From contig CAVXFS010000005.1 of NCBI GenBank assembly GCA_963761115.1, forward strand, positions 930,001 to 994,000: a DNA stretch of 64,000 nt, given 5' to 3'. This DNA comes from CAVXFS01 sp963761115 (lineage in GTDB: Bacteria > Pseudomonadota > Gammaproteobacteria > Burkholderiales > Gallionellaceae). Position numbers and translations under genes: made by a program. Under the pieces are notes generated by a model. It had not been told where the DNA came from, searched no databases, and was given only the letters and a program-made list of their open reading frames with translations. This document shows, piece after piece, positions 29,927 through 39,571 of the stretch (positions are counted from its first letter, which is position 1; each line of letters begins with the position of its first letter).

Positions 29927-31846
29927 TGCCATACCTGACGCTTGATAACGCCGCGCTTGCTTACGGCCATGTAGCCCTGCTCGACCATGTCGCATTCCAG
30001 CTCGACGAGGGCGAGCGCGTCGGCCTGATCGGGCGCAACGGCGGCGGCAAGTCCAGCATGCTGAAAGTGCTGGCTGCGCAGGCCACGCTGGATGACGGCA
30101 TCGTCTGGCGCGCGCCCGGCGTGCGCGTCTGTTACGTCAGCCAGGAGCCGGTGCTGGATGCCGAGGCATCGGTGTTCGACGAGGTCGCGCGCGGGCTCGG
30201 CGAGCTGCACCGGATCATCACCGCATACCATCATCTGTCGCACCAGCTGGCCGAGCCGGATGCCGATTACGACACCCTGCTGGCGGCGATGCAGCCGCTG
30301 CAGACGCAACTGGAAGCGCAGAACGGTTGGGCGGTGCAGGCGCGCATCGAGACCGCCATCCAGCGGCTGGAACTTGACCCGGATGCGCTGGTAGGGTCGC
30401 TTTCCGGCGGCGTGCGCAAGCGCGTGGCGCTGGCGCAGGCGCTGGTGGCCGAGCCGGACGTGCTGCTGCTGGACGAGCCGACCAACCACCTGGATTTTTC
30501 CTCGATCGAATGGCTGGAAGCGCTGCTCAACAATTTTCGCGGCAGCGTGCTGTTCGTCACCCATGACCGGCGCTTTCTCGATAACGTCGCCACCCGCATC
30601 GTCGAGCTGGATCGCGGCAATCTGGCCAGTTTCCCCGGCAATTTCGCCGCCTACCTGCGCAGCAAGGAACTGCATGCTGGCGGACGAGGCGGTGCACAAC
30701 GCCAAGTTCGACAAGGTGCTGGCGCAGGAAGAGGTGTGGATACGCCAGGGCGTCAAGGCGCGGCGCATGCGCAACGAAGGGCGCGTGCGGCGGCTGGAGC
30801 AATTGCGCCTGGAGCGCGCCGCGCGGCGCAACCGGGTAGGCCATGTCGAGATGAACCTGGAAGCGGGCGACCGTTCCGGCAAGCTGGTGGCGGAGCTCAC
30901 CGATGTGTGCAAGTCGTTCGGCGCGCGCAAGGTGATCGACGATTTCTCCTGTCGCATCCAGCGCGGCGACAAGATCGGCCTGCTCGGTCCCAACGGCGCC
31001 GGCAAGAGCACCTTGCTCAAGCTCATCCTCGGCGAAATGCAACCGGACAGCGGCGAGGTCAAGCTCGGCACCAAGCTCAGCGTGGCGTATTTCGACCAGT
31101 TGCGCGAACAGCTCGACGACGAGTCGACGCTGGCCGACACCATCAGCCAGGGTTCGGACTTCATCGATATCGGCGGCGTGAAGAAGCATGTGATCAGTTA
31201 TCTGGGCGATTTCCTGTTTGCGCCGGAGCGCGCTCGCTCGCCGGTGAAGAGCCTGTCCGGTGGCGAACGCAACCGGCTGCTGCTGGCGCGATTGTTCACT
31301 CGCCCGGCCAACGTGCTGGTGCTGGACGAGCCGACCAACGACCTCGATATCGAGACGCTGGAACTGCTGGAAGATCTGCTGGCGCAATATGACGGCACTT
31401 TGTTCCTGGTCAGCCATGACCGCGCCTTCCTCGATAACGTGGTGACCCAGGTGATCGTGTTCGAGGGCGAGGGCAGGCTGAAGGAATACGTCGGCGGTTA
31501 TGAGGATTGGGTGCGGGTGAAGAAATTCGAAAGCACACAGCAGGCGGCGAACAAAGCTGCCGCCGCCGTCTCCCAGTCCGCTCGTCCCAGGGCAGAGCAG
31601 GTGGCTAAGCGAAGTGGCGGCAAACTTAACTTCAAGCAACAACTCGAACTGGATGAGATTCCAAAACGCATCGCCGTACTCGAGCGCGAGCAGGAAGAGA
31701 TCGCCGCCGCACTCGGCAGCGGCGACCTTTATCGCGACAACCCGGCTCATGCCCGCCAGTTGCAGGAGCGCGCCGCTGCTATCGAGGAAGAATTGCTGCA
31801 ACTGATGGTGCGCTGGGAACAGCTGGAGAGCCTGGTCGGTGGATGA
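29926..31846 (+). pseudogene. uup: ABC-F ATPase Uup, single frameshift
   Basis: Two-ABC cytosolic ATPase of the ABC-F family, acting on ribosomes or branched DNA. The first half has Walker A GRNGGGKS (about 36-43), signature LSGGVRKR and Walker B LLLDEPTNHLDF. At about 30670-30676 the frame shifts (one extra or two missing bases): reading SKELHAG fails, while the next frame gives MLADEAVHNAKFDKVLAQEE. The second half then has GPNGAGKS, SLSGGERNR, VLDEPTNDLDIE and a coiled-coil C-terminal domain. Corrected length is about 640 residues. Either a real mutation or a base-calling error. Confidence 0.88.
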
Positions 31847-31852
31847 ATCGTT

Positions 31853-31968
31853 CCCTCCCCCTTGCAGGGGGAGGGCTAGGGTGGGGGTAGAGAGTTTGCA
31901 TTTCCACCGTTTATGGCAATCCCACCGTCCTACCCCCATCCCAGCCTTCCCCCTTAAAGGGGGAAGGA
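31853..31968. repeat. GC-rich palindromic repeat element after uup
   Basis: Nested inverted repeats seven bases after the uup stop: CCCTCCCCCT/AGGGGGAGGG hairpin at the left end, CCTTCCCCCTT/AGGGGGAAGG at the right end, and CTAGGGTGGGGGTAG pairing with CTACCCCCATCCCAG between them. The whole unit can fold into one long stem with hairpin tips. Looks like a non-coding intergenic repeat unit that may also stop transcription. Confidence 0.75.
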
Positions 31969-32102
31969 GCGCCAGCCACTTTGAGGGGCTCTACGAATAA
32001 GCCGCCGACATTGCCGTCGGTTTATTTATCCGGGTTTGGTTTCTGCCTTTGGTTTGCTAAACTCGGTCAACACAGGCTTAACCTGATATTGGATAAAACT
32101 AT

Positions 32103-32546
32103 ATGAATCGCGCTGGCAGATCTTCTCGGCAATGTTCTGGCTTCACCCTGATCGAAGTGATGGTGGTCATCGTTATCCTTGGCATACTTGCGGCATTGAT
32201 CGTGCCCAGGGTGATGAGCCGTCCGGATGAGGCGCGCGTTGTCGCGGCGAAGCAGGATATTGCCTCTGTGGAGCAGGCATTGAAACTCTACAAACTGGAC
32301 AACATGCGTTATCCAACCACCGAGCAGGGCTTGCAGGCATTGGTGAAAAAGCCGACCTTGCCGCCAGTGCCTACAAACTGGAAGGAGAACGGCTATCTGG
32401 AGCGTCTGCCGCAGGATCCATGGGGCCATCCATACCGATATCTGCAACCCGGCCTGCATGGCGAGATCGACGTATCGAGCCTGGGTGCCGATGGCGCACC
32501 CGGAGGCGAAGGCAACGATGCCGATATAGGATCCTGGCAGCTGTAG
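32103..32546 (+). CDS. gspG: Type II secretion major pseudopilin GspG
   Basis: Main subunit of the type II secretion pseudopilus. 147 residues. Prepilin peptidase site after Gly13 in CSG|FTLIEVMVVIVILGILAAL with the conserved Glu5 of the mature protein; C-terminal calcium-binding region DPWGHPYRYLQPG and SLGADGAPGGEGNDADIGSW. First gene of a gspGHIJKLMN run. gspC, D, E and F are not in the window. Confidence 0.97.
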   Translation: MNRAGRSSRQCSGFTLIEVMVVIVILGILAALIVPRVMSRPDEARVVAAKQDIASVEQALKLYKLDNMRYPTTEQGLQALVKKPTLPPVPTNWKENGYLERLPQDPWGHPYRYLQPGLHGEIDVSSLGADGAPGGEGNDADIGSWQL

Positions 32547-32569
32547 ATTCCGCCAGATGCAACCTGCCC

Positions 32570-33118
32570 ATGATTTTCAATTCCGCCCATTCAGGCCAGC
32601 ACAATTCACAGGTTGGTTTCACCCTGATCGAATTGCTGGTCGTGCTGGTAGTGATGGGCATCGTGCTGGGGATGACGGCGGTAAAATTCATGCCGGACGA
32701 TCGTGCCGTGCTGCGCGATGAAGCACAGCGTCTGGCTTTGCTGCTGGAGAATGCGGGAATGGAGGCGCGCGCCAGCGGCAGGTCGCTGGCCTGGTCGCCC
32801 GAGGGCAATGGTTATCGCTTCTGGAGATTGGATGATTACGGCACCTGGGTGCGTATAGACAATGATGCAGCGTTCCGTCCCCGCACCTTTCCGGAAGGCG
32901 TACATATCACCAGCGTAACTGTTGAGATGCAGCCACTGCAGCCCGAAGCACGACTGCTGCTTGGCGCCGCGACGTTCAACCTGCCATTCCGGATCGTCCT
33001 CGGCAACGCACATGGCCAGGCTAGCGTGATTGGCGGCAGTACCGGTTCGGTGACATTCGAGTCCGGGGAGAAGGTTACCGCCGGGCTGGATCCAGCGATG
33101 ATCAATGGACATTCCTGA
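32570..33118 (+). CDS. gspH: Type II secretion minor pseudopilin GspH
   Basis: 182 residues from ATG 32570, 23 bases after gspG; the frame is open further upstream inside gspG but without homology. Prepilin cleavage after Gly16 in SQVG|FTLIELLVVLVVMGIVLG. A GspH-type beta-rich domain follows. Its stop overlaps gspI by 14 bases. Confidence 0.92.
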   Translation: MIFNSAHSGQHNSQVGFTLIELLVVLVVMGIVLGMTAVKFMPDDRAVLRDEAQRLALLLENAGMEARASGRSLAWSPEGNGYRFWRLDDYGTWVRIDNDAAFRPRTFPEGVHITSVTVEMQPLQPEARLLLGAATFNLPFRIVLGNAHGQASVIGGSTGSVTFESGEKVTAGLDPAMINGHS

Positions 33119-33545
33119 CATGCTGGTCGACCTGCCCGAAGTTGGCGCAAAACGCAGCGGCTGCGGCCAGAACACTCGACAAGCCGGCTTCACATTGCTG
33201 GAAGTACTGGTGGCACTGGCTATTCTGGCGATAGCGATAGCCGCCGTGATGCGTGTCTCAAGTGCGGAAATAAATCATGCCGAAGCGATGCGGATGCGTT
33301 TGTTGGCCGACTGGGTGGCGCAAAATCGTCTGGCGTTGCATGCAGCGAATGGTGACTGGATCGCGGTCGGCACTCAAACGGGAGAGGATACGCAGGCAGA
33401 TATCCGTTTCCTGTGGCGCGAAGATATCAGTGCCACGCCCAACCCTGCATTCCGCCGGATGGAAGTGACTGTATCCACACCTGACGATCCCGGGCATGTG
33501 TTGCGCAAGTTGACCGGCTTCCTGGTAGCGCAACGGCGCAGATGA
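33105..33545 (+). CDS. gspI: Type II secretion minor pseudopilin GspI
   Basis: 146 residues from ATG 33105, or 141 from 33120. An unusually long leader before the cleavage site after Gly28 (TRQAG|FTLLEVLVALAILAIAIA). GspI forms the pseudopilus tip with J and K. Overlaps the end of gspH; gspJ follows after one base. Confidence 0.92.
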   Translation: MDIPDMLVDLPEVGAKRSGCGQNTRQAGFTLLEVLVALAILAIAIAAVMRVSSAEINHAEAMRMRLLADWVAQNRLALHAANGDWIAVGTQTGEDTQADIRFLWREDISATPNPAFRRMEVTVSTPDDPGHVLRKLTGFLVAQRRR

Positions 33546-33546
33546 C

Positions 33547-34143
33547 ATGAGCGGGCGCAATCGCGGGTTTACCCTGGTTGAACTGCTGGTTGCGCTGGTG
33601 GTGCTTGCGCTGTTGTCGATTGCCGGCTATCGCGCGCTCGATGCGATACTGGATACGCGTACCCACATTGCGGCAGAAACAAGGAAATGGCAGCTTGTAG
33701 AATTTTTCTTTGCGCGCATGGAGCAGGATATTGCGCAAGCGGTGCACCGTCCGATCAGGGACCAGGGCGACGTCATCGAGGCTGAGTTGATCGGACGGCC
33801 AGTGGTGGTGGCTGAGGATGAGGCGGAGCTCGAATTCACCCGGGCCGGGATTCCCGGTCAGGGCGGTGTAATGCTGCCACTCCAGCGCATCGGTTACCGC
33901 TTGCAGCAAGGCACCCTCATGCTGCTGCGCTGGCCATTCCCCGACCGGGCGCCGCGCACCGAGCCGGTACGTTATCCGCTGCTGGAAGGGGTGCGCGAAT
34001 TTCACCTGCGTTATCTTGCAACGAACGGAAGCTGGCTGGAACAATGGCCTCCCGGTCAGCCGGGCATGCTGCCGATGGCGATCGAGGCGACACTTGTATT
34101 GGCCAGTGGTGAAAAAATCGTCCGGGTGTTTGCCTTGCAATGA
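33547..34143 (+). CDS. gspJ: Type II secretion minor pseudopilin GspJ
   Basis: 198 residues. Prepilin site after Gly7 (GRNRG|FTLVELLVALVVLALLSIAG). The family motif FFFARMEQDIAQAVHRPIRD lies near residues 55-75, close to the membrane helix. Overlaps gspK by four bases. Confidence 0.94.
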   Translation: MSGRNRGFTLVELLVALVVLALLSIAGYRALDAILDTRTHIAAETRKWQLVEFFFARMEQDIAQAVHRPIRDQGDVIEAELIGRPVVVAEDEAELEFTRAGIPGQGGVMLPLQRIGYRLQQGTLMLLRWPFPDRAPRTEPVRYPLLEGVREFHLRYLATNGSWLEQWPPGQPGMLPMAIEATLVLASGEKIVRVFALQ

Positions 34144-35063
34144 AGCCATTCAGCGCACAAAACGGCGTGGCCATCGTGATGGTGCTGCTGATCGTCGCGC
34201 TGGCGACATCATTGGCCGTATTCATGACGACCCAGCAGAACCTGTGGCAGCGTCAACTCGAGAGCCAGTTCGACCGGGCCCAGGCGCGGCGCATCGGTAT
34301 CGCCGCGATAGACTGGGCGCGCGCGGTGCTGGCTGACGATGCGCGCACCAGTTCGATCGATCATGCGGACGAGATGTGGGCTTTGCGCTTGCCGGCGATG
34401 CCGGTGGAGAACGGCGAGGTGATCGGCGCGATCGAGGACCGGCAGGGATTGTTCAACCTGAACAATCTCGTAAGAAACGGCGTCACCAGCGCAGTCGATG
34501 TGGCACAATTCCAGCGCTTGCTTGGTTTGCTCGGGTTGCCGGCCGGGTTGGCCACGGCCCTGGCGGACTGGATGGATGCGGACAGCGTATCGCAAGGGGC
34601 AGACGGTGCCGAGGATGATTATTACCTTTCGCTTGCGCGCCCTTACCGCGCATCGAATCGTTCCCTGGTCGAGCTGGGCGAGCTGGAGCTGGTCAAGGGG
34701 TTTGACCGGCCGGCCATCGAGCGCTTGCGTCCCTATGTGACTGTCTTGCCAATACCCGGTCCGGTTAATGTCAATTTCGCTCCGCCGGAGGTATTGGCTG
34801 CCGTGGCGCAGAATATGAACCTGGCCGTTGCTCGAATGCTGGTGTTGCAGCGCAGAGGTAATCCGTTCAAGAGTGTGGCGGATTTTCAACAGCGATTGCC
34901 GAATGGGGGAATACAGGTGTCTGACAGAGATGTGTCGGTAAGCAGCCAATTTTTCATGGTCACCGGGCGCGTTACGGAAGGGCGTGCGCTGGTGACGACT
35001 CAAGCCTTGCTGCAGCGGCTGGATGGTGGCTGGCCGGCGGTCGTCTGGCAAAACATGCAATGA
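34140..35063 (+). CDS. gspK: Type II secretion minor pseudopilin GspK
   Basis: 307 residues. N-terminal QNG|VAIVMVLLIVALATSLAVF lacks the Glu at position 5, as is normal for GspK, which caps the pseudopilus. Contains IEDRQGLFNLNNLV and the helix-hairpin-helix-like ADWMDADSVSQGADGAEDDYY region. gspL starts seven bases downstream. Confidence 0.95.
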   Translation: MKPFSAQNGVAIVMVLLIVALATSLAVFMTTQQNLWQRQLESQFDRAQARRIGIAAIDWARAVLADDARTSSIDHADEMWALRLPAMPVENGEVIGAIEDRQGLFNLNNLVRNGVTSAVDVAQFQRLLGLLGLPAGLATALADWMDADSVSQGADGAEDDYYLSLARPYRASNRSLVELGELELVKGFDRPAIERLRPYVTVLPIPGPVNVNFAPPEVLAAVAQNMNLAVARMLVLQRRGNPFKSVADFQQRLPNGGIQVSDRDVSVSSQFFMVTGRVTEGRALVTTQALLQRLDGGWPAVVWQNMQ

Positions 35064-35069
35064 GATGAC

Positions 35070-36303
35070 ATGAGTATCCTGCGTATTTATTTTTCCGCGC
35101 AATGGCACGACAGTGTTTCGCCTTGTCACTGGGCACTTTGTGACGAGAGAGGGGCCGTGCAGCAATCGGGAATCGATCCGCTGGCTTCCTTGCCCGCAGG
35201 ACATGAATGTGTCGGCATCGTTGCGCCGGAGCGAGTGCTGTGCGTTGCAGTAAAACTTCCGCCCGGTGTCGCGGCGGCGCTGGCTGGCATCGCTGCCATT
35301 CCTGGCGGAAGAATTCACCCTGCGCGATCCGGAAGACAATCATGTGATCCCCGGCCCGATTCTGGCTGACGGGCGCTTGCAACTGGTCGTTGTGGACAAG
35401 CCGTGGATCAAGCGCATCATCGAGGATTGCCGGGCGTCTGGCCTTTCCTTGCGCAAGCTAATCCCGGAAATGTTCCTGCCGACAATCGGCCAGGGAAACT
35501 GGGTGCTGGTATGGGATGGTCATGGCGGATTTTTACGAACCGGGTCGGCACAGGGGATGGCGATTGATGTTGACGACGGCAATACCATTCCGGTTGCATT
35601 GCAGTTGTCCCTGAATGCGGCGCAGGGCGCGTTGCCAAAAAAACTGCTGATCCGGTTTCCTGCCCATCTGGCGCGGGAGCAGAAACAGCTGCCACCATGG
35701 AAGCTTGAGCAGGTGACCTGTTCTGCAGGAATGGATTGGGATTGGCGGCAGGCTGTCATACCGGGTGATGCATTGAATCTGTTGTGGGGGGAGTTTGCGC
35801 CGCGTGCGAAACTGCGCGAATGGTGGCCGAAGATTCGTCCGGCTGCGATTATCCTGCTGTTGGCCTGTGCCATCGAGGTGATCGGGACCAATATCGAGTG
35901 GGCCAAACTCAGCCATGAAAAAAAGTCGCTCGAGCAGGATATGGCGCGCAGCTTTCACACTGCCTTTGGCGATGCCAGCATCCTGGTCGATGCGCCATTG
36001 CAGATGCAGCGCAACCTGGCTGAATTGCGGCATGCCGCAGGCCTGCAGGACGATGGGGATTTCCTGTCCCTGCTGGATGCGGTAGCGCCTGATCTCATGC
36101 CATTGCCGGCGGGTAGCGTGTCCGCGCTGCATTTTGAAGCGGGAAGACTGGATGTGGACCTCAAGCTTGCTGGTGCAGAGGACTTGAGTGGTTTGCGTGA
36201 ACGTTTGCGCAGCAAGGGATTCAATGCGCAGTTGAGTGATGTTCACGATGCGGGAAATGGAACCGGGGCTCGCTTGACGCTGATGCCGGGAGGTGGCCAA
36301 TGA
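35070..36303 (+). pseudogene. gspL: Type II secretion inner-membrane protein GspL, frameshifted
   Basis: Actin-like cytoplasmic domain and single membrane helix linking the GspE ATPase to GspM. From ATG 35070 the frame reads to VLCVAVKLPPGVA (about 35270), where one extra or two missing bases in the GCGGCGGCG run shift it; the next frame continues RRWLASLPFLAEEFTLRDPE to the end, with the membrane helix near AAIILLLACAIEVIGTNIEW. Corrected length is about 410 residues. Overlaps gspM by four bases. The low-complexity GC run suggests a read error is possible. Confidence 0.82.
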
Positions 36304-36812
36304 GGGCTGGTTACCTGGCATTCAGGAAACGTAATTGGGATGGACGCGCACCCGGCGAGAGGCGCGCGATCATGCTGCTTGCCTGGATATTGCTGCCAAT
36401 GCTGGCTTACTTTCTGGCGTGGCAACCGGCGCGTGGTGCAGTTGCCAAATTGCGTATCAGTGTGCCTGCAATGCGCTCCCAGGCCGCCCTGATGCGCGAC
36501 CAGACTGCCGAAGTCGCCATGCTTGGCCATGCTCCGCATCCCGCCGTGCTGGATGCCAATGCCCTGAAGTCGGTGGTGGAAGCTTCTGCAGAGCAGCATC
36601 AGATTCGCGCTATGATTTCCACGCTTGAAGTCGAGGGCGGCAATTCAGTACACATCACGCTGGATTCCGTGTCATTTCGCCTGTGGCTGGACTGGTTGCG
36701 AGACTTGCAGCAGGAGCAGCATGTGCGGGTAGATTCGGCAGGTATCGCTGCATTGCCGCAGCCCGGATTGGTCAAGATAAATGCCTCCCTGACCAATGGT
36801 GGTCAACAGTAG
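36300..36812 (+). CDS. gspM: Type II secretion assembly protein GspM
   Basis: 170 residues: cytoplasmic arginine-rich start, one membrane helix (about 24-42, IMLLAWILLPMLAYFLAW), periplasmic ferredoxin-like domain. GspM dimerises and binds GspL. Identity rests on position and architecture; sequence conservation in this family is low. Confidence 0.85.
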   Translation: MRAGYLAFRKRNWDGRAPGERRAIMLLAWILLPMLAYFLAWQPARGAVAKLRISVPAMRSQAALMRDQTAEVAMLGHAPHPAVLDANALKSVVEASAEQHQIRAMISTLEVEGGNSVHITLDSVSFRLWLDWLRDLQQEQHVRVDSAGIAALPQPGLVKINASLTNGGQQ

Positions 36813-36817
36813 CTGAC

Positions 36818-37570
36818 ATGCGCAGAGTTGCCGTCGCGGTTTTTTTATCGGCGTACCTGGCAACACTGGTTGTCATGGCCCCCGCGTCTTTGCTGGATGA
36901 ACTGATCCAGCATATTTCGCAAGGGCGCCTGGTCATGGCCAATGCCAGAGGAACGATCTGGAAAGGTACCGCAATCCCTGCGTTGCGCATGCGCGATGGG
37001 CATTTGATGGTAATTCATCCTTTGCGCTGGAAGATTGATGTACTGTCCCTGCCAGCAGGAAAGATCAAGGCGCAGTTGCACTGGGAAAACTTGTCGCCGG
37101 CGACCGCTGCCGAGGTGCTGGTTAGTGGCGGGCAGGTTGAGTTGAGCCAGGTATTTATTCCATTACCGGCGAGATTGTTGAGCGAGGCGACGCCGATATT
37201 GAAACCGGCAGAATTTCGCGGGCAATTGGAGGTTCGTAGCGATCATCTGGTCTTTTCCCATGGCGAGATAGAGGGCGCCGCCATTGCCGATTGGTTTCAT
37301 GCAGGTTCCGCGCTAAGTAACATGGATCCGCTCGGCAGCTACCGTTTTTCGTTGAATTGCACCGGCAATGTTGTTAGCGTCGGGCTGTCAACGATCGCCG
37401 GAAACCTTGTGCTGAGAGGACGGGGGCAATGGTCACAGGCGAGCGGAATCGAATTTCGGGGACTGGCCAGTGCAGCCTCAGGTAATCAGGATCGCCTTAA
37501 CGAGCTGCTGCATCATCTGGGGCCGGAACAATCGCCGGGTGTGTTCGCGTTCAGCTTGACCCCAAAGTAA
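36818..37570 (+). CDS. gspN: Type II secretion protein GspN
   Basis: 250 residues from ATG 36818, five bases after gspM. One N-terminal helix (VAVAVFLSAYLATLVVMAPAS), then the GspN beta domain with RGTIWKGTA and HPLRWKIDVLSLPAGKI. Last gene of the gsp run; faces amiC with only 13 bases between the stops. GspN is not essential in many systems. Confidence 0.87.
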   Translation: MRRVAVAVFLSAYLATLVVMAPASLLDELIQHISQGRLVMANARGTIWKGTAIPALRMRDGHLMVIHPLRWKIDVLSLPAGKIKAQLHWENLSPATAAEVLVSGGQVELSQVFIPLPARLLSEATPILKPAEFRGQLEVRSDHLVFSHGEIEGAAIADWFHAGSALSNMDPLGSYRFSLNCTGNVVSVGLSTIAGNLVLRGRGQWSQASGIEFRGLASAASGNQDRLNELLHHLGPEQSPGVFAFSLTPK

Positions 37571-37583
37571 CAACCCTGGCTGG

Positions 37584-38921
37584 TTAATCGTTTTGCACCA
37601 GATGCTGTCTGGACAGCGAGGGGTTTTGAGCAAAGAACTTCTTGATCCCGACAAGAATGGCATGAGCGATCTTTTCCTGGTAGGCCTCGCTTTTCAGGTT
37701 GCGTTCTTCTTCCGGATTGCTGATGAAAGCAGTCTCCACCAGGATAGAAGGGATGTCGGGCGCTTTCAGCACGGCGAATCCGGCCTGCTCGACCATGCCG
37801 CGATGCAGATTGTTGATGTCTCCCAACTGGTGCAACACCTGTTTGCCGAGTTTGAGACTGTCACTGATGGTTGCGGTTTGTGAAAGGTCGAGCAGGGTGC
37901 GGGCAAGGTTGGGATCACGCACCGCGATATTCACTCCACCGATCATGTCGGCTTCATTTTCGTTCTTGGCAAGCCAGCGGGCGGCAGCGCTGGTGGCGCC
38001 ATGCTCGGACAAGGCGAACACTGAAGAACCGCTGGCCTTGGATTTGATGAAGGCATCTGCGTGTATGGAGACGAACAGGTCGGCATGCACCTTGCGGGCC
38101 TTTACCACGCGCATGTGAAGCGGGATGAAATAGTCGCCGTCACGGGTCATTACTGCGCGCATGTTGTCAGAATCATCGACCATCTTCCTCAATTTCCTGG
38201 CGATCGCCAGGGTGACGTTCTTTTCCAGCGTCCCGTGACGACCGTGCGCGCCTGGATCCTCACCGCCATGACCTGCATCGATGACGATGGTGAATTTGTA
38301 TGCGCTGATCTCCGGCAACTTTTTGTCAGCAATGGTTTCGGCAGGCTTGAGTTGTGGTGCCGGGACTGGAGATGTCGCAACAGGCGTCTCAACCGGTGCT
38401 TCAGTCGGCGCTATAGCCACTTGGGGGGGTGTCGAAGAAGGAGTGGAATCCCGGGCGATGGCGGACGCCGTAGTGACTTCTCCGGATTTTGACAGCAGTG
38501 CCAACAGGGGGTCGACCGGGACTGCGGGGTAAATATCCAGCACCAGACGGTAGCCATATTCAGCAACTGGATTGAGGCTGAACAACTGCGGTTTGACATC
38601 GGTTTTCAGGTCCAGCACCAGGCGAACTACGTCAGGCTTGAACTGGCCTATGCGTATGCTGCTGATGTATGGGTCATCGTTTCCAATCTTGCCGGCAAGA
38701 TCGCTGATCGGTCCTTTCGGACTTACATCATCAAGGTCAATGACCAGGCGATTCGGATTATCAAGGGTAAACATGTTGTAGCTGATCGGCTTGGTCGATT
38801 CCAGCGTCAGGCGTGTGTAATCCTGCGCGGGCCAGGCGCGCGCGGCAGTGACGGTGACGGCAGCCTGTGCACTGGCAATCCATAGCAACAGGTACAGTGA
38901 AACAAGTTTTGCTGTGAACAT
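37584..38921 (-). CDS. amiC: N-acetylmuramoyl-L-alanine amidase AmiC
   Basis: Zinc amidase that splits septal peptidoglycan during division. From ATG 38921 (445 residues): signal peptide ending AQA|AVT (about 20), AMIN domain (about 25-125) for septal targeting, Pro/Thr/Ala linker (about 140-200), amidase_3 domain (about 205-440) with zinc ligands in VIDAGHGGEDPGA, the Glu in LEKNVTL and SIHADA. An open frame continues to 39125 but overlaps tsaE and lacks a signal. Lies downstream of tsaE, as in many proteobacteria. Confidence 0.94.
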   Translation of the reverse strand: MFTAKLVSLYLLLWIASAQAAVTVTAARAWPAQDYTRLTLESTKPISYNMFTLDNPNRLVIDLDDVSPKGPISDLAGKIGNDDPYISSIRIGQFKPDVVRLVLDLKTDVKPQLFSLNPVAEYGYRLVLDIYPAVPVDPLLALLSKSGEVTTASAIARDSTPSSTPPQVAIAPTEAPVETPVATSPVPAPQLKPAETIADKKLPEISAYKFTIVIDAGHGGEDPGAHGRHGTLEKNVTLAIARKLRKMVDDSDNMRAVMTRDGDYFIPLHMRVVKARKVHADLFVSIHADAFIKSKASGSSVFALSEHGATSAAARWLAKNENEADMIGGVNIAVRDPNLARTLLDLSQTATISDSLKLGKQVLHQLGDINNLHRGMVEQAGFAVLKAPDIPSILVETAFISNPEEERNLKSEAYQEKIAHAILVGIKKFFAQNPSLSRQHLVQND

Positions 38922-39106
38922 GAGGGGCCGAAGATTGAATCTGCTGTGATGCTGTTTGCCGCGCAAATCGGAATATTCGCTGCGGTACGCAGCTTGGTGG
39001 TGAGGTGTTATGGAGGGGGACAGAAATCCTTCTGCACCGACACAATGCAGTTCAGTTTTTGGCGAGTCGCAACGGTAAGCGGGGCGCGATGCCAATTGAA
39101 TCTTGA

Positions 39107-39571
39107 TCAGATGTTGCTTAAGCATTCCCTCCCTGTCCTGGAGTTAGCGTGAATTCTGACATTCCTGCCATGGGGCAGGATTTCCAGGGCAATATTCAAG
39201 TCCGCTGGAGGTGCTAATCCCATGGCTTTTTCAGGCCATTCTATCAGGCAAATGTTACGCCCGTTGAATTCATCCTGTAGTCCTGCTGTTTCCCATTCAT
39301 GTTTGTCGCGAAATCGGTACAGGTCAAAGTGGCACAAGTGTAACCCTGCTACTTCGTATTGTTCAAGCAGGGTATAGGTCGGGCTCTTGACTTTGTCCTG
39401 ATGACCCAGTGCACGCAACAGTGCGCGTACCAGTGTTGTTTTGCCAGCGCCCAGATCCCCTTGCAGGTTGATCACCATGCCTGGTGTCAGATTATGGGCC
39501 AGGCGTCCGGCAAAGGCCGTGGTGGCGGCCTCATCGGGAAAGGATAATCGGCTATCATCAAAGCTATGCAA
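39107..39571 (-). CDS. tsaE: tRNA threonylcarbamoyladenosine ATPase TsaE
   Basis: ATPase of the TsaBDE complex that makes t6A37 in ANN-decoding tRNAs. Walker A GDLGAGKTT at 38-46, then SPTYTLLEQYE and HFDLYRF. The only start giving a full domain is TTG at 39571; the next ATG would fall inside the P-loop. That start lies inside the first codons of queG on the other strand, so the genes overlap by six bases at their 5' ends. Confidence 0.93.
   Translation of the reverse strand: MHSFDDSRLSFPDEAATTAFAGRLAHNLTPGMVINLQGDLGAGKTTLVRALLRALGHQDKVKSPTYTLLEQYEVAGLHLCHFDLYRFRDKHEWETAGLQDEFNGRNICLIEWPEKAMGLAPPADLNIALEILPHGRNVRIHANSRTGRECLSNI

Noticed and set aside
32103..37570. Type IV pilus cluster
   Set aside because: The prepilin set together with GspK, GspL, GspM and GspN architecture is type II secretion; no PilB/T/C/Q-type genes are present.
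38922..39125. 68-codon extension of AmiC upstream
   Set aside because: It overlaps tsaE and removes the signal peptide that an amidase of this type needs.
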